The notes under the pieces were generated by a model. That model made no database searches and was not told where the DNA came from. It worked only from the letters and a program-made list of their open reading frames with translations. This document shows, one piece after another, positions 53,308-60,361 of a stretch of 64,000 nucleotides of DNA. The stretch is from assembly GCF_004122115.1 (NCBI RefSeq), contig NZ_SBKP01000008.1, forward strand, positions 81,374 to 145,373. Reading direction: 5' to 3'. The position numbers and the translations under genes are program-made. The DNA comes from Sphingobium fluviale. Its GTDB lineage: Bacteria; Pseudomonadota; Alphaproteobacteria; Sphingomonadales; Sphingomonadaceae. Within the stretch, counting starts at the first letter, position 1, and each line of letters opens with the position of its first letter.

Positions 53308-53590
53308 CGAGCGGAAGAGTGCCTTCCGGCTGCTGGCGAGGCCCGTTCGCAGTGTCGCGTGGCTTGCCCTGAAAGAAGGCCGCGCCGCGCTTGCGCCAGC
53401 CCTCCCCGATCGCCTTGTCGGCATTGGCGGCAGCGTCGAGCAGTGCGCCCGCCAGGACATCGGCATCGAGCGCGTCGGCTCCTGTTGCCGTGACCAGCGC
53501 GCCGAGGTCGCGCACGCGGCGTTCCTTCAGTTGCTTCGCTTTGTCGGCGAGCGCCTTCAGTTCCGAATCAAAATCGCGGGGTTTGCGCAT
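53285..53590 (-). CDS. traC: Conjugal transfer protein TraC
   Basis: The 101-residue product has the TraC pattern MRKPRDFDSELKALADKAKQ, RRVRDLGALVTATGADALD and EGWRKRGAAFFQG. This is the helper of the TraA relaxase in Ti-type relaxosomes, normally encoded divergently from traA as here, with the origin of transfer lying between them. The start at 53590 fits the family; upstream in-frame sequence is probably not translated. Confidence 0.78.
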   Translation of the reverse strand: MRKPRDFDSELKALADKAKQLKERRVRDLGALVTATGADALDADVLAGALLDAAANADKAIGEGWRKRGAAFFQGKPRDTANGPRQQPEGTLPLDGGAASA

Positions 53591-53763
53591 GGGAAGTCTC
53601 CATCTTTGGTGTGATGGAGCCATGATAATCGTGCTTGTAATCCAATGCAGTAAGGTTGCCGGGACAGTGTGATACCGCCTAGTCCCGATCAGGATTTTAT
53701 CATGAGAGGGCGCGCTTATACGTCGTGCCGACGCAGGCTTTGCGGTGTAACTGGATTGCCGTC

Positions 53764-54972
53764 ATGGCAATCTTTCACTTCAGCGCAAAGGTCATCGGAA
53801 GGTCGAGCGGACGCAGTGCCGTTGCGGCAGCAGCCTATCGCGCAGGCGAGAGATTGCACGACGAACGCATCGACCGTGACCATGACTTCACGAGCAAGGC
53901 AGGCGTTCTTCACTCCGAAGTAATGCTGCCAAAAGGCGCGCCCGAAGCCTTCGTCGACCGGGCAACCTTGTGGAACGCGGTCGAGGCAGCGGAGAAACGC
54001 AAGGATGCGCAGCTCGCCCGCGAGGTCGAGTTCGCGCTGCCCCGCGAGCTGTCGAGGAAAGACAACATCAAGCTGGCGCGCGAGTTCGTGAAGGCCGAGT
54101 TCGTCGAGAGAGGCATGATCGCCGATCTCAATGTCCATTGGGATATCGGCGAAGACGGGAAGGCGAAGCCGCACGCGCATGTCATGCTGACCATGCGCGA
54201 GGGTACCAAGGACGGCTTTGGCGCAAAGGTTCGCGACTGGAACAAGACCGCGCTGATCGAGCAATGGCGTGAGCGCTGGGCCGATCATGTCAATCGTGCC
54301 CTAGCCGAACGCGACATCGATGCGCGGATCGATCATCGCAGCCTGGAGGCGCAAGGCATTGCGCTGGAGCCGCAGGACAAGATCGGCCCCGCCGCCTCAC
54401 GCATTGGCGGTCGCGGATTGGAAGCCGAGCGGATCGAGGAACACCGCGCCATTGCCCAGCGCAATGGCGAGCGGATCATCGCCAATCCCGCGCTCGCACT
54501 GGATGCGATCACGCACCAGCAAGCCACATTCACCAGGCGCGACCTTGCTGCCTTCGTTCACCGGCACAGCGACGGGAAGGAGCAGTTCGACGCCGCCTAC
54601 AATGCAGTGCGCGCATCGCCCGAACTCATCGCCCTGGGCAAGGACGGACGCGGGCAGGACCGCTTCACTTCCCGGGCGATGATCGAGACCGAACAGCGCC
54701 TGCATCGCGCCGCTGACACGATGGCACAGCGCACCGAGCAGGGCGTCAATGACGTTCAGCGGAATGCAGCATTCGTGAATGCTGCGAAGCGCGGCTTGGT
54801 CCTGTCTGGAGAGCAGAAAGCCGCCTTCGAGCATGTCACCAACAGCAAGGGTCTTGCCGTGGTCGTTGGCTATGCCGGAACCGGCAAAAGCGCCATGCTG
54901 GGCGTGGCGCGTGAGGCTTGGGAATGCGCGGGCTACAATGTACGTGGCGCGGCGCTTTGCCGTTCCGTCTGA
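53764..54972 (+). pseudogene. traA: TraA relaxase (MobA/MobL), truncated in the helicase domain
   Basis: The first 240 residues are an intact MobQ-type relaxase: MAIFHFSAKVIGRSSGRSAV, the catalytic region AAYRAGERLHDER, LNVHWDIGEDGKAKPHAHVM with the metal histidines, and WADHVNRALAERDIDARIDH. The helicase part starts with LSGEQKAAFEHV and Walker A GYAGTGKSAMLGVA but stops 30 residues later at 54972, where normal proteins have some 500 more. The 3-prime part was deleted and replaced by an unrelated gene end. Confidence 0.82.
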
Positions 54973-55372
54973 GCGCGTAGAACGTGACATTTGGGAAAGC
55001 CAGCGCGATGCGGCGGCGGCGCTTGGTGGCTGGTGGTCGCGGCCATGGGGGAAGACGCCGGGCGGCTTTGCGTTCAAGAGTGAGGCGGCCGCGCTGCAAT
55101 TCGTTGGAGATAGCGCCCCCCCGTCTCATGGGAATAACGACGCAACCCCGTCTCGTGGGAATAGCGCGCCCCAGGCGGCTCCTCGCGCCGATATGGGCGA
55201 CAAGTTGCGGGGCATGGCGGACACGTTGCAAAGCGCCATCGATGACAAATTCCGCGACCGGCCAAGCAACACCCCTAAGCGAGCAAGGCAGGCGGCGGAA
55301 GCGCGACACGAGGGCGCGCAACTGGAACGCGCGCAAAGGATGATGCGGACTCTAGCGGACATGCGCGCGTAA
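54962..55372 (+). pseudogene. C-terminal remnant of a plasmid-type protein joined to traA
   Basis: In the next frame after the traA break, sequence reads VPSERVERDIWESQRDAAAA, GGWWSRPWGKTPGGF, then RGMADTLQSAIDDKF and NTPKRARQAAEARHEG. This is the ending style of large methylase/helicase-like proteins of plasmids and integrative elements (SARV..GGYYSR..GF, NTPRRAREA), so it is a tail without its enzyme body. It has no start of its own. The boundary with the prophage lies near its end. Confidence 0.55.
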
Positions 55373-55556
55373 TGCGCTCCGACAGTTCAATCATCTGCTG
55401 CGTGTCGGGATGCTCGAACGGGGCAGGCTCGTCGACACCCTCCATCTCGCGCTCATACTGGTCATAGGCATCCCAATAGGAACGCAGGCGGCCCTCATGC
55501 GCGGCGAAGACATCCTCACTCCACAAGGATTGCAGGCCGGTCAGCCCTGCGCACAT
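55275..55556 (-). CDS. Hypothetical phage protein, probably cut at the junction
   Basis: The product starts MCAGLTGLQSLWSEDVFAAH and runs with charged, coding-like composition to ELSERITR near 55370. It then continues into a frame opposite the plasmid remnant, which looks like read-through past a recombination point. It overlaps the methyltransferase end by 41 bases. No family is recognised; the last 30 residues are probably not original. Confidence 0.4.
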   Translation of the reverse strand: MCAGLTGLQSLWSEDVFAAHEGRLRSYWDAYDQYEREMEGVDEPAPFEHPDTQQMIELSERITRACPLESASSFARVPVARPRVALPPPALLA

Positions 55557-56043
55557 CTCCAGGCATCAGGCGCTCAGCTTCGTGATAGGCCTCATCGGGC
55601 TTTCTCGAATGCTCGCGTATCGGGCCTTCAATGACCGTCCGCACCACAGGGGCCGTTTCAGGATCTCCATTGGTGAAAAGCAGAAATGGCTCGGATGCTG
55701 AGCGGAGCCGATAGCCGGTTCCAAATGCCAGCTTGCCCTTTTTGGTGCGCTTCACCCAAACGCCAGAAGTGACGAACTTGAAGCCCCATGCCCTGCCGAC
55801 GCCGATCTGTTGGTCAATCATGGGGTGTGTGCCCCAAAGCCACAGCAGGCAGTTGCGCGAGGCGAGGTGGCCAACGGGGAACTGTGCGACGATCTCCTCA
55901 CAAGTCATCGTCGCATAGTGGTTTTCAGGGGATTTATGCTTCTTGCCGGCGTTTGACCATGTATCGAAACGCCACGGCGGATCCGCCATGATGAAGTCGA
56001 ACCCGAACATCTTAAGTTCCCCGAATGGCCATCCCCCCGCCAT
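55516..56043 (-). CDS. MT-A70 family adenine-N6 methyltransferase
   Basis: The 175-residue DNA adenine methyltransferase-like protein has WPFGELKMFGFDFIMADPPW at the start (the DPPW catalytic motif near residues 21-24), then LASRNCLLWLWGTHPMIDQQ, GVWVKRTKKGKLAFGTGY and PIREHSRKPDEAYHEAERLM. Phages use such enzymes to modify their DNA against restriction or to imitate host methylation. The C-terminus (PGDVRRADRPAILVE) departs from the usual RADLFAR..GW ending, so a late frameshift is possible. Confidence 0.8.
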   Translation of the reverse strand: MAGGWPFGELKMFGFDFIMADPPWRFDTWSNAGKKHKSPENHYATMTCEEIVAQFPVGHLASRNCLLWLWGTHPMIDQQIGVGRAWGFKFVTSGVWVKRTKKGKLAFGTGYRLRSASEPFLLFTNGDPETAPVVRTVIEGPIREHSRKPDEAYHEAERLMPGDVRRADRPAILVE

Positions 56044-56046
56044 GCC

Positions 56047-56499
56047 TCACCCCGCTGTGCGCGTGGCGAAGGGCTGCAACGTCGCGATGACGTTATCCGC
56101 AATCGGCTCAAGCTGGGCGCGCTCGCGATGGTCAATCACGCCATCGGCCGACATCTCGGCAATCATGGCGGTGGCGGCGCACAGGGTCGCGATCACCGCG
56201 CCCGGACGCTCGTGCTTTACCACCAGCTCATGCGCGCCCAGGCCGATCGAGCCGAGAACCTTGGACGTGAACTCGATGCCAAAGAAGTGCATCAGCACCA
56301 GCAGCTTGTCAGCCGCCGGGGTGCGCCGCTCCTCGCCCGAAGCGACGTAGCTGGAGAGCGTGCGCGAGGGTATGCCAGTGCCCAGAGACACGTCGGCCAC
56401 CGAGTATTTGCGGCCTGCGCCCATGAACAGGCCGATGGCTCGCGCGATTTGCTGCGATGCACAATCCTGCTCGATTAATGCGTTATCCGACACAGACAT
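56047..56499 (-). CDS. Phage regulatory protein, helix-turn-helix-like
   Basis: The 150-residue product has a helix-turn-helix-like segment (KYSVADVSLGTGIPSRTLSSYVASG) after QQIARAIGLFMGAGR. Its C-terminal half (ATLCAATAMIAEMSADGVID) may help it oligomerise. It lies downstream of the Cro-like gene on the same strand, the place of secondary regulators in lambdoid-type control regions. GAGGC precedes the ATG at 56499. The exact role is unknown. Confidence 0.6.
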   Translation of the reverse strand: MSVSDNALIEQDCASQQIARAIGLFMGAGRKYSVADVSLGTGIPSRTLSSYVASGEERRTPAADKLLVLMHFFGIEFTSKVLGSIGLGAHELVVKHERPGAVIATLCAATAMIAEMSADGVIDHRERAQLEPIADNVIATLQPFATRTAG

Positions 56500-56683
56500 T
56501 TGCCTCGTGATGGTTGAAGGTGGAGACATGAAAGGAGGTTTCTTCAGCAATGGTTTTGGGGCTGGCATCGTCCGGGTGGGCAATGGAGTTGCCAGCCCCG
56601 CAGGCGCGACCCGATTGGGCTCCTGCATGGCGTGCGGGCATGAGGCCCGAATATTCGGAGGTGTCACAGAGCGCGCAGGTCAT
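56483..56683 (-). CDS. Possible small phage protein coupled to the Cro-like gene
   Basis: An ATG overlaps the stop of the upstream gene (ATGA at 56683-56680) and opens 66 codons starting MTCALCDTSEYSG. It is retained only because of this coupling and because the 180-bp gap otherwise has no gene. It overlaps the next start by 17 bases and has no recognised domain. Confidence 0.3.
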   Translation of the reverse strand: MTCALCDTSEYSGLMPARHAGAQSGRACGAGNSIAHPDDASPKTIAEETSFHVSTFNHHEANVCVG

Positions 56684-56889
56684 GCGGCCTCCTGCGGGTG
56701 TGTGGCGAAGACCAGATCGTCCGCCGACACATTACCTTCAGTCGCCTCGACGATTGACCGTATGGCATCGAAGGACGGCTTTTGCTTGCCCTGGATGATC
56801 CTCGTGATCGAAGCCGCGCTAAGCCCTGTTTTCCGGGCCAAATCCGCGGCGCTCATCACGCCCGAAGCGATATAGGTGTCTAATCTCAT
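56680..56889 (-). CDS. Cro/C1-type XRE repressor
   Basis: The 69-residue protein consists of one XRE helix-turn-helix: YIASGVMSAADLARKTGLSA, then ASITRIIQGKQKPSFDAIRS. It is the first leftward gene of the divergent switch, with a palindromic operator only nine bases upstream of its start, as expected for an autoregulated Cro-like protein. Confidence 0.78.
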   Translation of the reverse strand: MRLDTYIASGVMSAADLARKTGLSAASITRIIQGKQKPSFDAIRSIVEATEGNVSADDLVFATHPQEAA

Positions 56890-56898
56890 GACGATGAC

Positions 56899-56970
56899 TT
56901 ACACCGCATGTAATTTTGGGGCAAGCAGGAAATTACACGGGGCGGCATTCCGTGATTACACGGGGTGTAG
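56899..56970. promoter_or_regulatory. Operator cluster of the prophage switch
   Basis: The divergent region holds TTACACCGCATGTAA (56899-56913), a half-conserved TTACACGGGGCGGCA (56933-56947) and TTACACGGGGTGTAG (56956-56970). All share TTACA-N5-TGTAA symmetry. The same site type recurs at 57762 and 57792. Confidence 0.7.
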
Positions 56971-56983
56971 GATACTGCCGGAT

Positions 56984-57319
56984 ATGAAGAATCGGCGCAC
57001 CTATTTTAAGAACTGGCGGCGGTATCGCCATCTTACCCAGGAGCAGGTCGTCAACAGGCTGGCTATTCATGAAGATGTGCTGCTGCCAAAGACTGAGGCC
57101 AGCCTGTCACGTCTGGAGAATGGGAAGCAGCAATACAGCCAGCGCGTCCTAGAGGCTCTGTCGGACATCTATGAATGCGAGCCATCAGAGCTGTTGAGTC
57201 GTGACCCTTTGAAGGACGGCCAACTCATAGACTTCCTTAAGGCTCTGGACGAGCGTAAGCAGCAGCAGGTAATGGCAATCATAGAGGCTTTAGCTAAAAC
57301 CGATGGAACAAATGGATGA
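56984..57319 (+). CDS. XRE family repressor (CI-like position)
   Basis: This 111-residue helix-turn-helix protein has YFKNWRRYRHLTQEQVVNRL, then ASLSRLENGKQQYSQRVLEA and SDIYECEPSELL; the C-terminal 35 residues form a helix (LIDFLKALDERKQQQ). It lacks a cleavable S24 domain, so induction would need another route. It is the rightward arm of the switch; an operator lies 14 bases before the ATG at 56984. Confidence 0.72.
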   Translation: MKNRRTYFKNWRRYRHLTQEQVVNRLAIHEDVLLPKTEASLSRLENGKQQYSQRVLEALSDIYECEPSELLSRDPLKDGQLIDFLKALDERKQQQVMAIIEALAKTDGTNG

Positions 57320-57713
57320 CGACAGCGGCTCAGGCTTGACACCTGACGGGCAGCACGGATGGCTGGACGAACGCGACAAAGCGCCGGTTTTTAGGGGAGA
57401 TGGCGGGGGGATTATAACCACCTCCTGGTGGTGCGCCGGCCTTTCCGTGTTTTGCCTGATCGCCGCCATGATGATTTCGACGCAGGATTATATGGGGAAT
57501 GTGGACCAATCAAACATCCAGTCCCGATTCTTCATCTCCCTGCTAGGTGGGTTTTTCGCGTGGTGTTGGTCTATACTATTTGGTGTTGGTCATATCGTGC
57601 GGGCGATCTACTTCCTGCCGGGGCGCTCTATGAAGGTGTGCGCCGAAACAGCCGAGGTAAGGGCTAAAATCACAGCAAGGAAGGCGGCTGAGGCACTACC
57701 TGGCACAGATTAA
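57303..57713 (+). CDS. Hypothetical two-span membrane protein next to the repressor
   Basis: This gene is not recognised. The 136-residue product has a polar N-terminus, two hydrophobic helices (TSWWCAGLSVFCLIAAMMIS and FFISLLGGFFAWCWSILFGV) and a basic tail. It overlaps the repressor gene by 17 bases, so it is expressed in the lysogen if the repressor is. Membrane proteins in this place often block superinfection; that is a guess here. Confidence 0.55.
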   Translation: MEQMDDDSGSGLTPDGQHGWLDERDKAPVFRGDGGGIITTSWWCAGLSVFCLIAAMMISTQDYMGNVDQSNIQSRFFISLLGGFFAWCWSILFGVGHIVRAIYFLPGRSMKVCAETAEVRAKITARKAAEALPGTD

Positions 57714-57748
57714 CGCGGCAAACAAAACGCAGAGCCGAAAAGCGGCTT

Positions 57749-57809
57749 GCATAAATAAATTACATAGCATGTAATTTTCTGTTGCAATAGATTACACGCG
57801 GTGTAATAA
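57749..57809 (+). promoter_or_regulatory. Early promoters with embedded operators
   Basis: Two promoter-like pairs, TTGCAT-17-TGTAAT (57749-57777) and TTGCAA-16-TAATAA (57782-57809), each enclose a palindrome: TTACATAGCATGTAA (57762-57776) and TTACACGCGGTGTAA (57792-57806). A repressor bound there would block the rightward early operon starting at 57839. Confidence 0.65.
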
Positions 57810-57838
57810 CAGCTTCCATCAACCCGATGGAGGCACCC

Positions 57839-58003
57839 GTGTCACAACCCCTCAATTCCACCACAGCAGACAGCGGCTTTGATGATCGCGTTCGTGATGG
57901 CTGTGGCCTTCTGGTCGCCGCCGCCCTCATCGCTTTCTGGGTGATCGGCGGCGCGCTGCTGGTCAACTGGCTGGCCCCGTTGGCTCCGGCAGGTGCGTCA
58001 TGA
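57839..58003 (+). CDS. Small phage membrane protein, 54 residues
   Basis: A GTG start with GGAGG six bases upstream gives a single-span protein: a polar N-terminus with DRVRDGCG, then the helix LLVAAALIAFWVIGGALLVN and a short tail. It is the first gene of the early operon. Its stop overlaps the next ATG (ATGA). An in-frame ATG at 57827 lacks a ribosome site. Confidence 0.6.
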   Translation: MSQPLNSTTADSGFDDRVRDGCGLLVAAALIAFWVIGGALLVNWLAPLAPAGAS

Positions 58004-58194
58004 CGATGTACGACCGGGACAACCCTCAGCACCTCGATCACTTGAGCGTGAACAGCGCCAACATGCTGCGGGCTTCGGAGGAAGTCCGGCGCGTGATGGA
58101 GGAGACGGGCATGGGCCAGATGCAGGCCATCAACCATGTCCGCCAGCGCCGTGCCTTGCATCAGCGGATGCGCAACCAAGGGAGGTTTGCATGA
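58000..58194 (+). CDS. Small hypothetical phage protein, 64 residues
   Basis: A soluble, charged, mostly helical protein (NMLRASEEVRRVMEETGMGQ, then INHVRQRRALHQRMRNQ). It starts inside the previous stop (ATGA) and overlaps the next gene in the same way. It is the only one of the six small genes without a membrane helix. The basic C-terminus may bind nucleic acid; no family is recognised. Confidence 0.6.
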   Translation: MTMYDRDNPQHLDHLSVNSANMLRASEEVRRVMEETGMGQMQAINHVRQRRALHQRMRNQGRFA

Positions 58195-58352
58195 CGTTCA
58201 ACCAAGCCTTCGCCATCGCTCTGATGGCTGCTCTGATGACTGGATTCACCCAAGGCGAATATTCTGGATGGAAATCCTTGGCGCTCTCAGTTCTGACCTA
58301 TTTGTTCAGCAAACTGATCTGGTGGTTCTTCGTCGATCGGAAATCGGCATGA
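58191..58352 (+). CDS. Small phage membrane protein, 53 residues
   Basis: The protein has two short hydrophobic stretches (FAIALMAALMTGFTQG and ALSVLTYLFSKLIWWFFV) and ends in DRKSA. GGGAGG lies seven bases before the ATG. It overlaps both neighbours by four bases. No family is recognised; size and hydrophobicity resemble small phage membrane proteins of unknown role. Confidence 0.55.
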   Translation: MTFNQAFAIALMAALMTGFTQGEYSGWKSLALSVLTYLFSKLIWWFFVDRKSA

Positions 58353-58474
58353 CGTTCGCAGCCGTCATAGCAGCCGTTCTGTTCGGCCCTGCTCTCCTCA
58401 TCATGGTGTTCGCCCTCGGCTACAAGCTCAAGCGGCTGTGGCGCGACCTGTCCGCTTGGGAGTGGTGGCAATGA
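58349..58474 (+). CDS. Phage microprotein, 41 residues, one membrane span
   Basis: MTFAAVIAAVLFGPALLIMV opens with a membrane helix and is followed by a basic, Trp-rich tail (KLKRLWRDLSAWEWWQ). It is linked by ATGA to the genes on both sides, so it can only be translated efficiently as part of the series. No similarity to a named family is recognised. Confidence 0.5.
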   Translation: MTFAAVIAAVLFGPALLIMVFALGYKLKRLWRDLSAWEWWQ

Positions 58475-58590
58475 CAACGCTGCGCAGAGCCATCTCCATC
58501 CCCTTCATGCTGATCGGCCTCGTGTTCGCGCTGCTGGCTGGCCTGTTCTACCTGATCGACGATCTGATTATTGGGGAAGGTGAGCAATGA
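58471..58590 (+). CDS. Phage microprotein, 39 residues, paralog A
   Basis: The protein starts MTTLRRAISIPFMLIGLVFA, with a basic N-terminus, one hydrophobic helix and an acidic end (DDLIIGEGEQ). It is clearly related to the next gene: both share TLRR-x-I-x2-PF and a closing G-x-G. The ATG overlaps the previous stop and its own stop overlaps the next start. Confidence 0.5.
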   Translation: MTTLRRAISIPFMLIGLVFALLAGLFYLIDDLIIGEGEQ

Positions 58591-58703
58591 TGACGCTCCG
58601 CAGGTTCATCGCCTTTCCGTTCGCCGTCATAGCCCTTGCGCTCACCGCCCTGGCTATCATTGCCGTTGTGATAAACAACGCGCTGGTCGGGGGTGGCGAT
58701 TGA
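58587..58703 (+). CDS. Phage microprotein, 38 residues, paralog B
   Basis: The protein starts MMTLRRFIAFPFAVIALALT and ends NNALVGGGD. It aligns with the preceding gene over its whole length and looks like a tandem duplication. The last base of its stop is the first base of the nuclease gene start (TGATG). Confidence 0.5.
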   Translation: MMTLRRFIAFPFAVIALALTALAIIAVVINNALVGGGD

Positions 58704-59650
58704 TGACGCCGCTCATTTCCAAGCCGGGCGCATATTCGGGGATATCGAACGCCGACTATCACCGCAACCCGCATTTGCTGCCGGATTTCTCTCTGTCGGC
58801 CAGCGGGGCAAAGACCATCCTGTCGCGCAGCCTGTTCCACTTCTGGGCGGACAGCCCGATGAACCCGAACCGGCCAGAGGATAGCGACAAGCCGCATTTC
58901 GTCGAAGGCCGCGCCGCGCATGATCTGCTGCTGCTGCCGGACCAGTGGAGCAAGCTGTACCATGTCACGCCAGCGGGCTTCACCAGATCCGCGACGAGGA
59001 GATGGGCCGAGGAAATCGAGGCTGTCGAGTATGCCGAGAGCAGGGGCAAAAGCATCCTGTCCCACAGTCAGCACCAGAAAGTGCTGGCGATGGCGGATGC
59101 GATCGGCCTGCAATCCGTTGCCCGCAATGCGCTGTCGAACGGCGAGGCCGAGGTGACTATCGCATGGCAGGACAAGGAAACCGGCGTGTGGCTGCGGTGC
59201 CGCCCTGACTGGCTCCCCCATCCCGTCATCAAGGGCGCCGATGTGCGCGTGGTGACGGATCTCAAGTTCATGGCGCCGGAATATTGCTCCCCGGCGGGCT
59301 TTTCCAACGCGATCGACCGCTTCGGCTACCATTTGGCGGCCGCATTCTATTTCGAGGGCATCAAGCACGCCTACGGCAAGGAGCCGACGCACTGGCTGCA
59401 TCTCGTGGTGGAGAAAGAGTTTCCCTACAGCGTTTCGCTCTACCCACTGCCCGCCGCCGACATCGAGCGGGGCAGGCACCAGATGCGTATGGCTGTCACG
59501 CGCTTTGCCGACGCGCTGAGCGCCGACAAGTGGCCTTCATATGCTGACGAGCCAACCGAAGTCGGCCTGCCGGGCTGGGCGCGCAAAACCATCGACCAAT
59601 TCGGATCGCGGCAAGACGCCGCGCTTATCAACGCTACATCGGGAGAATAA
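58703..59650 (+). CDS. PD-(D/E)XK nuclease-like phage protein (RecE/DUF3799 type)
   Basis: The 315-residue product begins PGAYSGISNADYHRNPHLLP, has FSLSASGAKTILSRSLFHFW and HFVEGRAAHDLLL, typical of RecE-like and DUF3799 nucleases of phage recombination modules. The active-site core is in VWLRCRPDWLPH followed by VVTDLKFMAPEY (Asp, Asp-x-Lys). It would chew 5-prime ends of double-stranded DNA to load a RecT-type annealing protein; a RecT-like gene lies two genes on. Confidence 0.8.
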   Translation: MTPLISKPGAYSGISNADYHRNPHLLPDFSLSASGAKTILSRSLFHFWADSPMNPNRPEDSDKPHFVEGRAAHDLLLLPDQWSKLYHVTPAGFTRSATRRWAEEIEAVEYAESRGKSILSHSQHQKVLAMADAIGLQSVARNALSNGEAEVTIAWQDKETGVWLRCRPDWLPHPVIKGADVRVVTDLKFMAPEYCSPAGFSNAIDRFGYHLAAAFYFEGIKHAYGKEPTHWLHLVVEKEFPYSVSLYPLPAADIERGRHQMRMAVTRFADALSADKWPSYADEPTEVGLPGWARKTIDQFGSRQDAALINATSGE

Positions 59651-59651
59651 G

Positions 59652-60359
59652 ATGATCCTCGGATACGATACCGAAACCACCGGCCTGCCGCTTTGGCATG
59701 AGCCATCGGACGCCCACAGCCAGCCACATCTGATCCAGATTGCCTTGCTGCTGCACGACATGAAGGGCAACGAAGTTGATCGCCTGACGACTATCGTAAA
59801 GCCGGGGCCGGGCGCTGTCATGGCGCCGGAGGCTCTGGAGGCCCACGGCATCACGCTTGAGCGCGCAATGGATGAGGGTATGGACCCCTCCGATGTCGTC
59901 GACATCTTTCTGGACTGGTCCGCAAAGGTGGACCTCATGGTCGGGCACAATGAATCGTTCGACCGCCGGATCATGCGGATAGCCGCGGCACGGCACAAGG
60001 GCTTCAAATGGGAGCCGACATGCCCGAACTTCTGCACCCTGTATCGTTCCAAGTTTATCATGAACTTGCCACCTACCGCCAAGATGATCGCTGCTGGTGT
60101 GCCGGGGCCGAAATCCCCGAACCTTGGCGAGTGCATTCGCCACTTCTTCAATGAGGATCTGGACGGGGCGCATGACGCGATGGTCGATATATCGGCCTCC
60201 ATGCGTGTGTTCTGGCATCTGGTCCGCGATTGCGGCGTCCCGATGTTCAAATCCGCACGATCGTCGAACGCGAAGCCTCGATCGACCCGGCCCGCAACAT
60301 CACCGGGCAATCCCTTCGCCGCAGCGGCGGCCCTCTTGAACCAAGCAGCGGGAGAATAA
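59652..60359 (+). CDS. DEDD-family 3'-5' exonuclease
   Basis: The 235-residue protein has ILGYDTETTGLPLW (motif I, Asp-x-Glu), then LMVGHNESFDRRIMR (motif II) and DGAHDAMVDISASM (motif III, DEDDh type with the His before the last Asp). It resembles RNase T/DnaQ-type exonucleases carried by phages next to recombination genes. The ATG at 59652 follows the upstream stop directly, with GGGAGAA as ribosome site. Confidence 0.85.
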   Translation: MILGYDTETTGLPLWHEPSDAHSQPHLIQIALLLHDMKGNEVDRLTTIVKPGPGAVMAPEALEAHGITLERAMDEGMDPSDVVDIFLDWSAKVDLMVGHNESFDRRIMRIAAARHKGFKWEPTCPNFCTLYRSKFIMNLPPTAKMIAAGVPGPKSPNLGECIRHFFNEDLDGAHDAMVDISASMRVFWHLVRDCGVPMFKSARSSNAKPRSTRPATSPGNPFAAAAALLNQAAGE

Positions 60360-60361
60360 TC

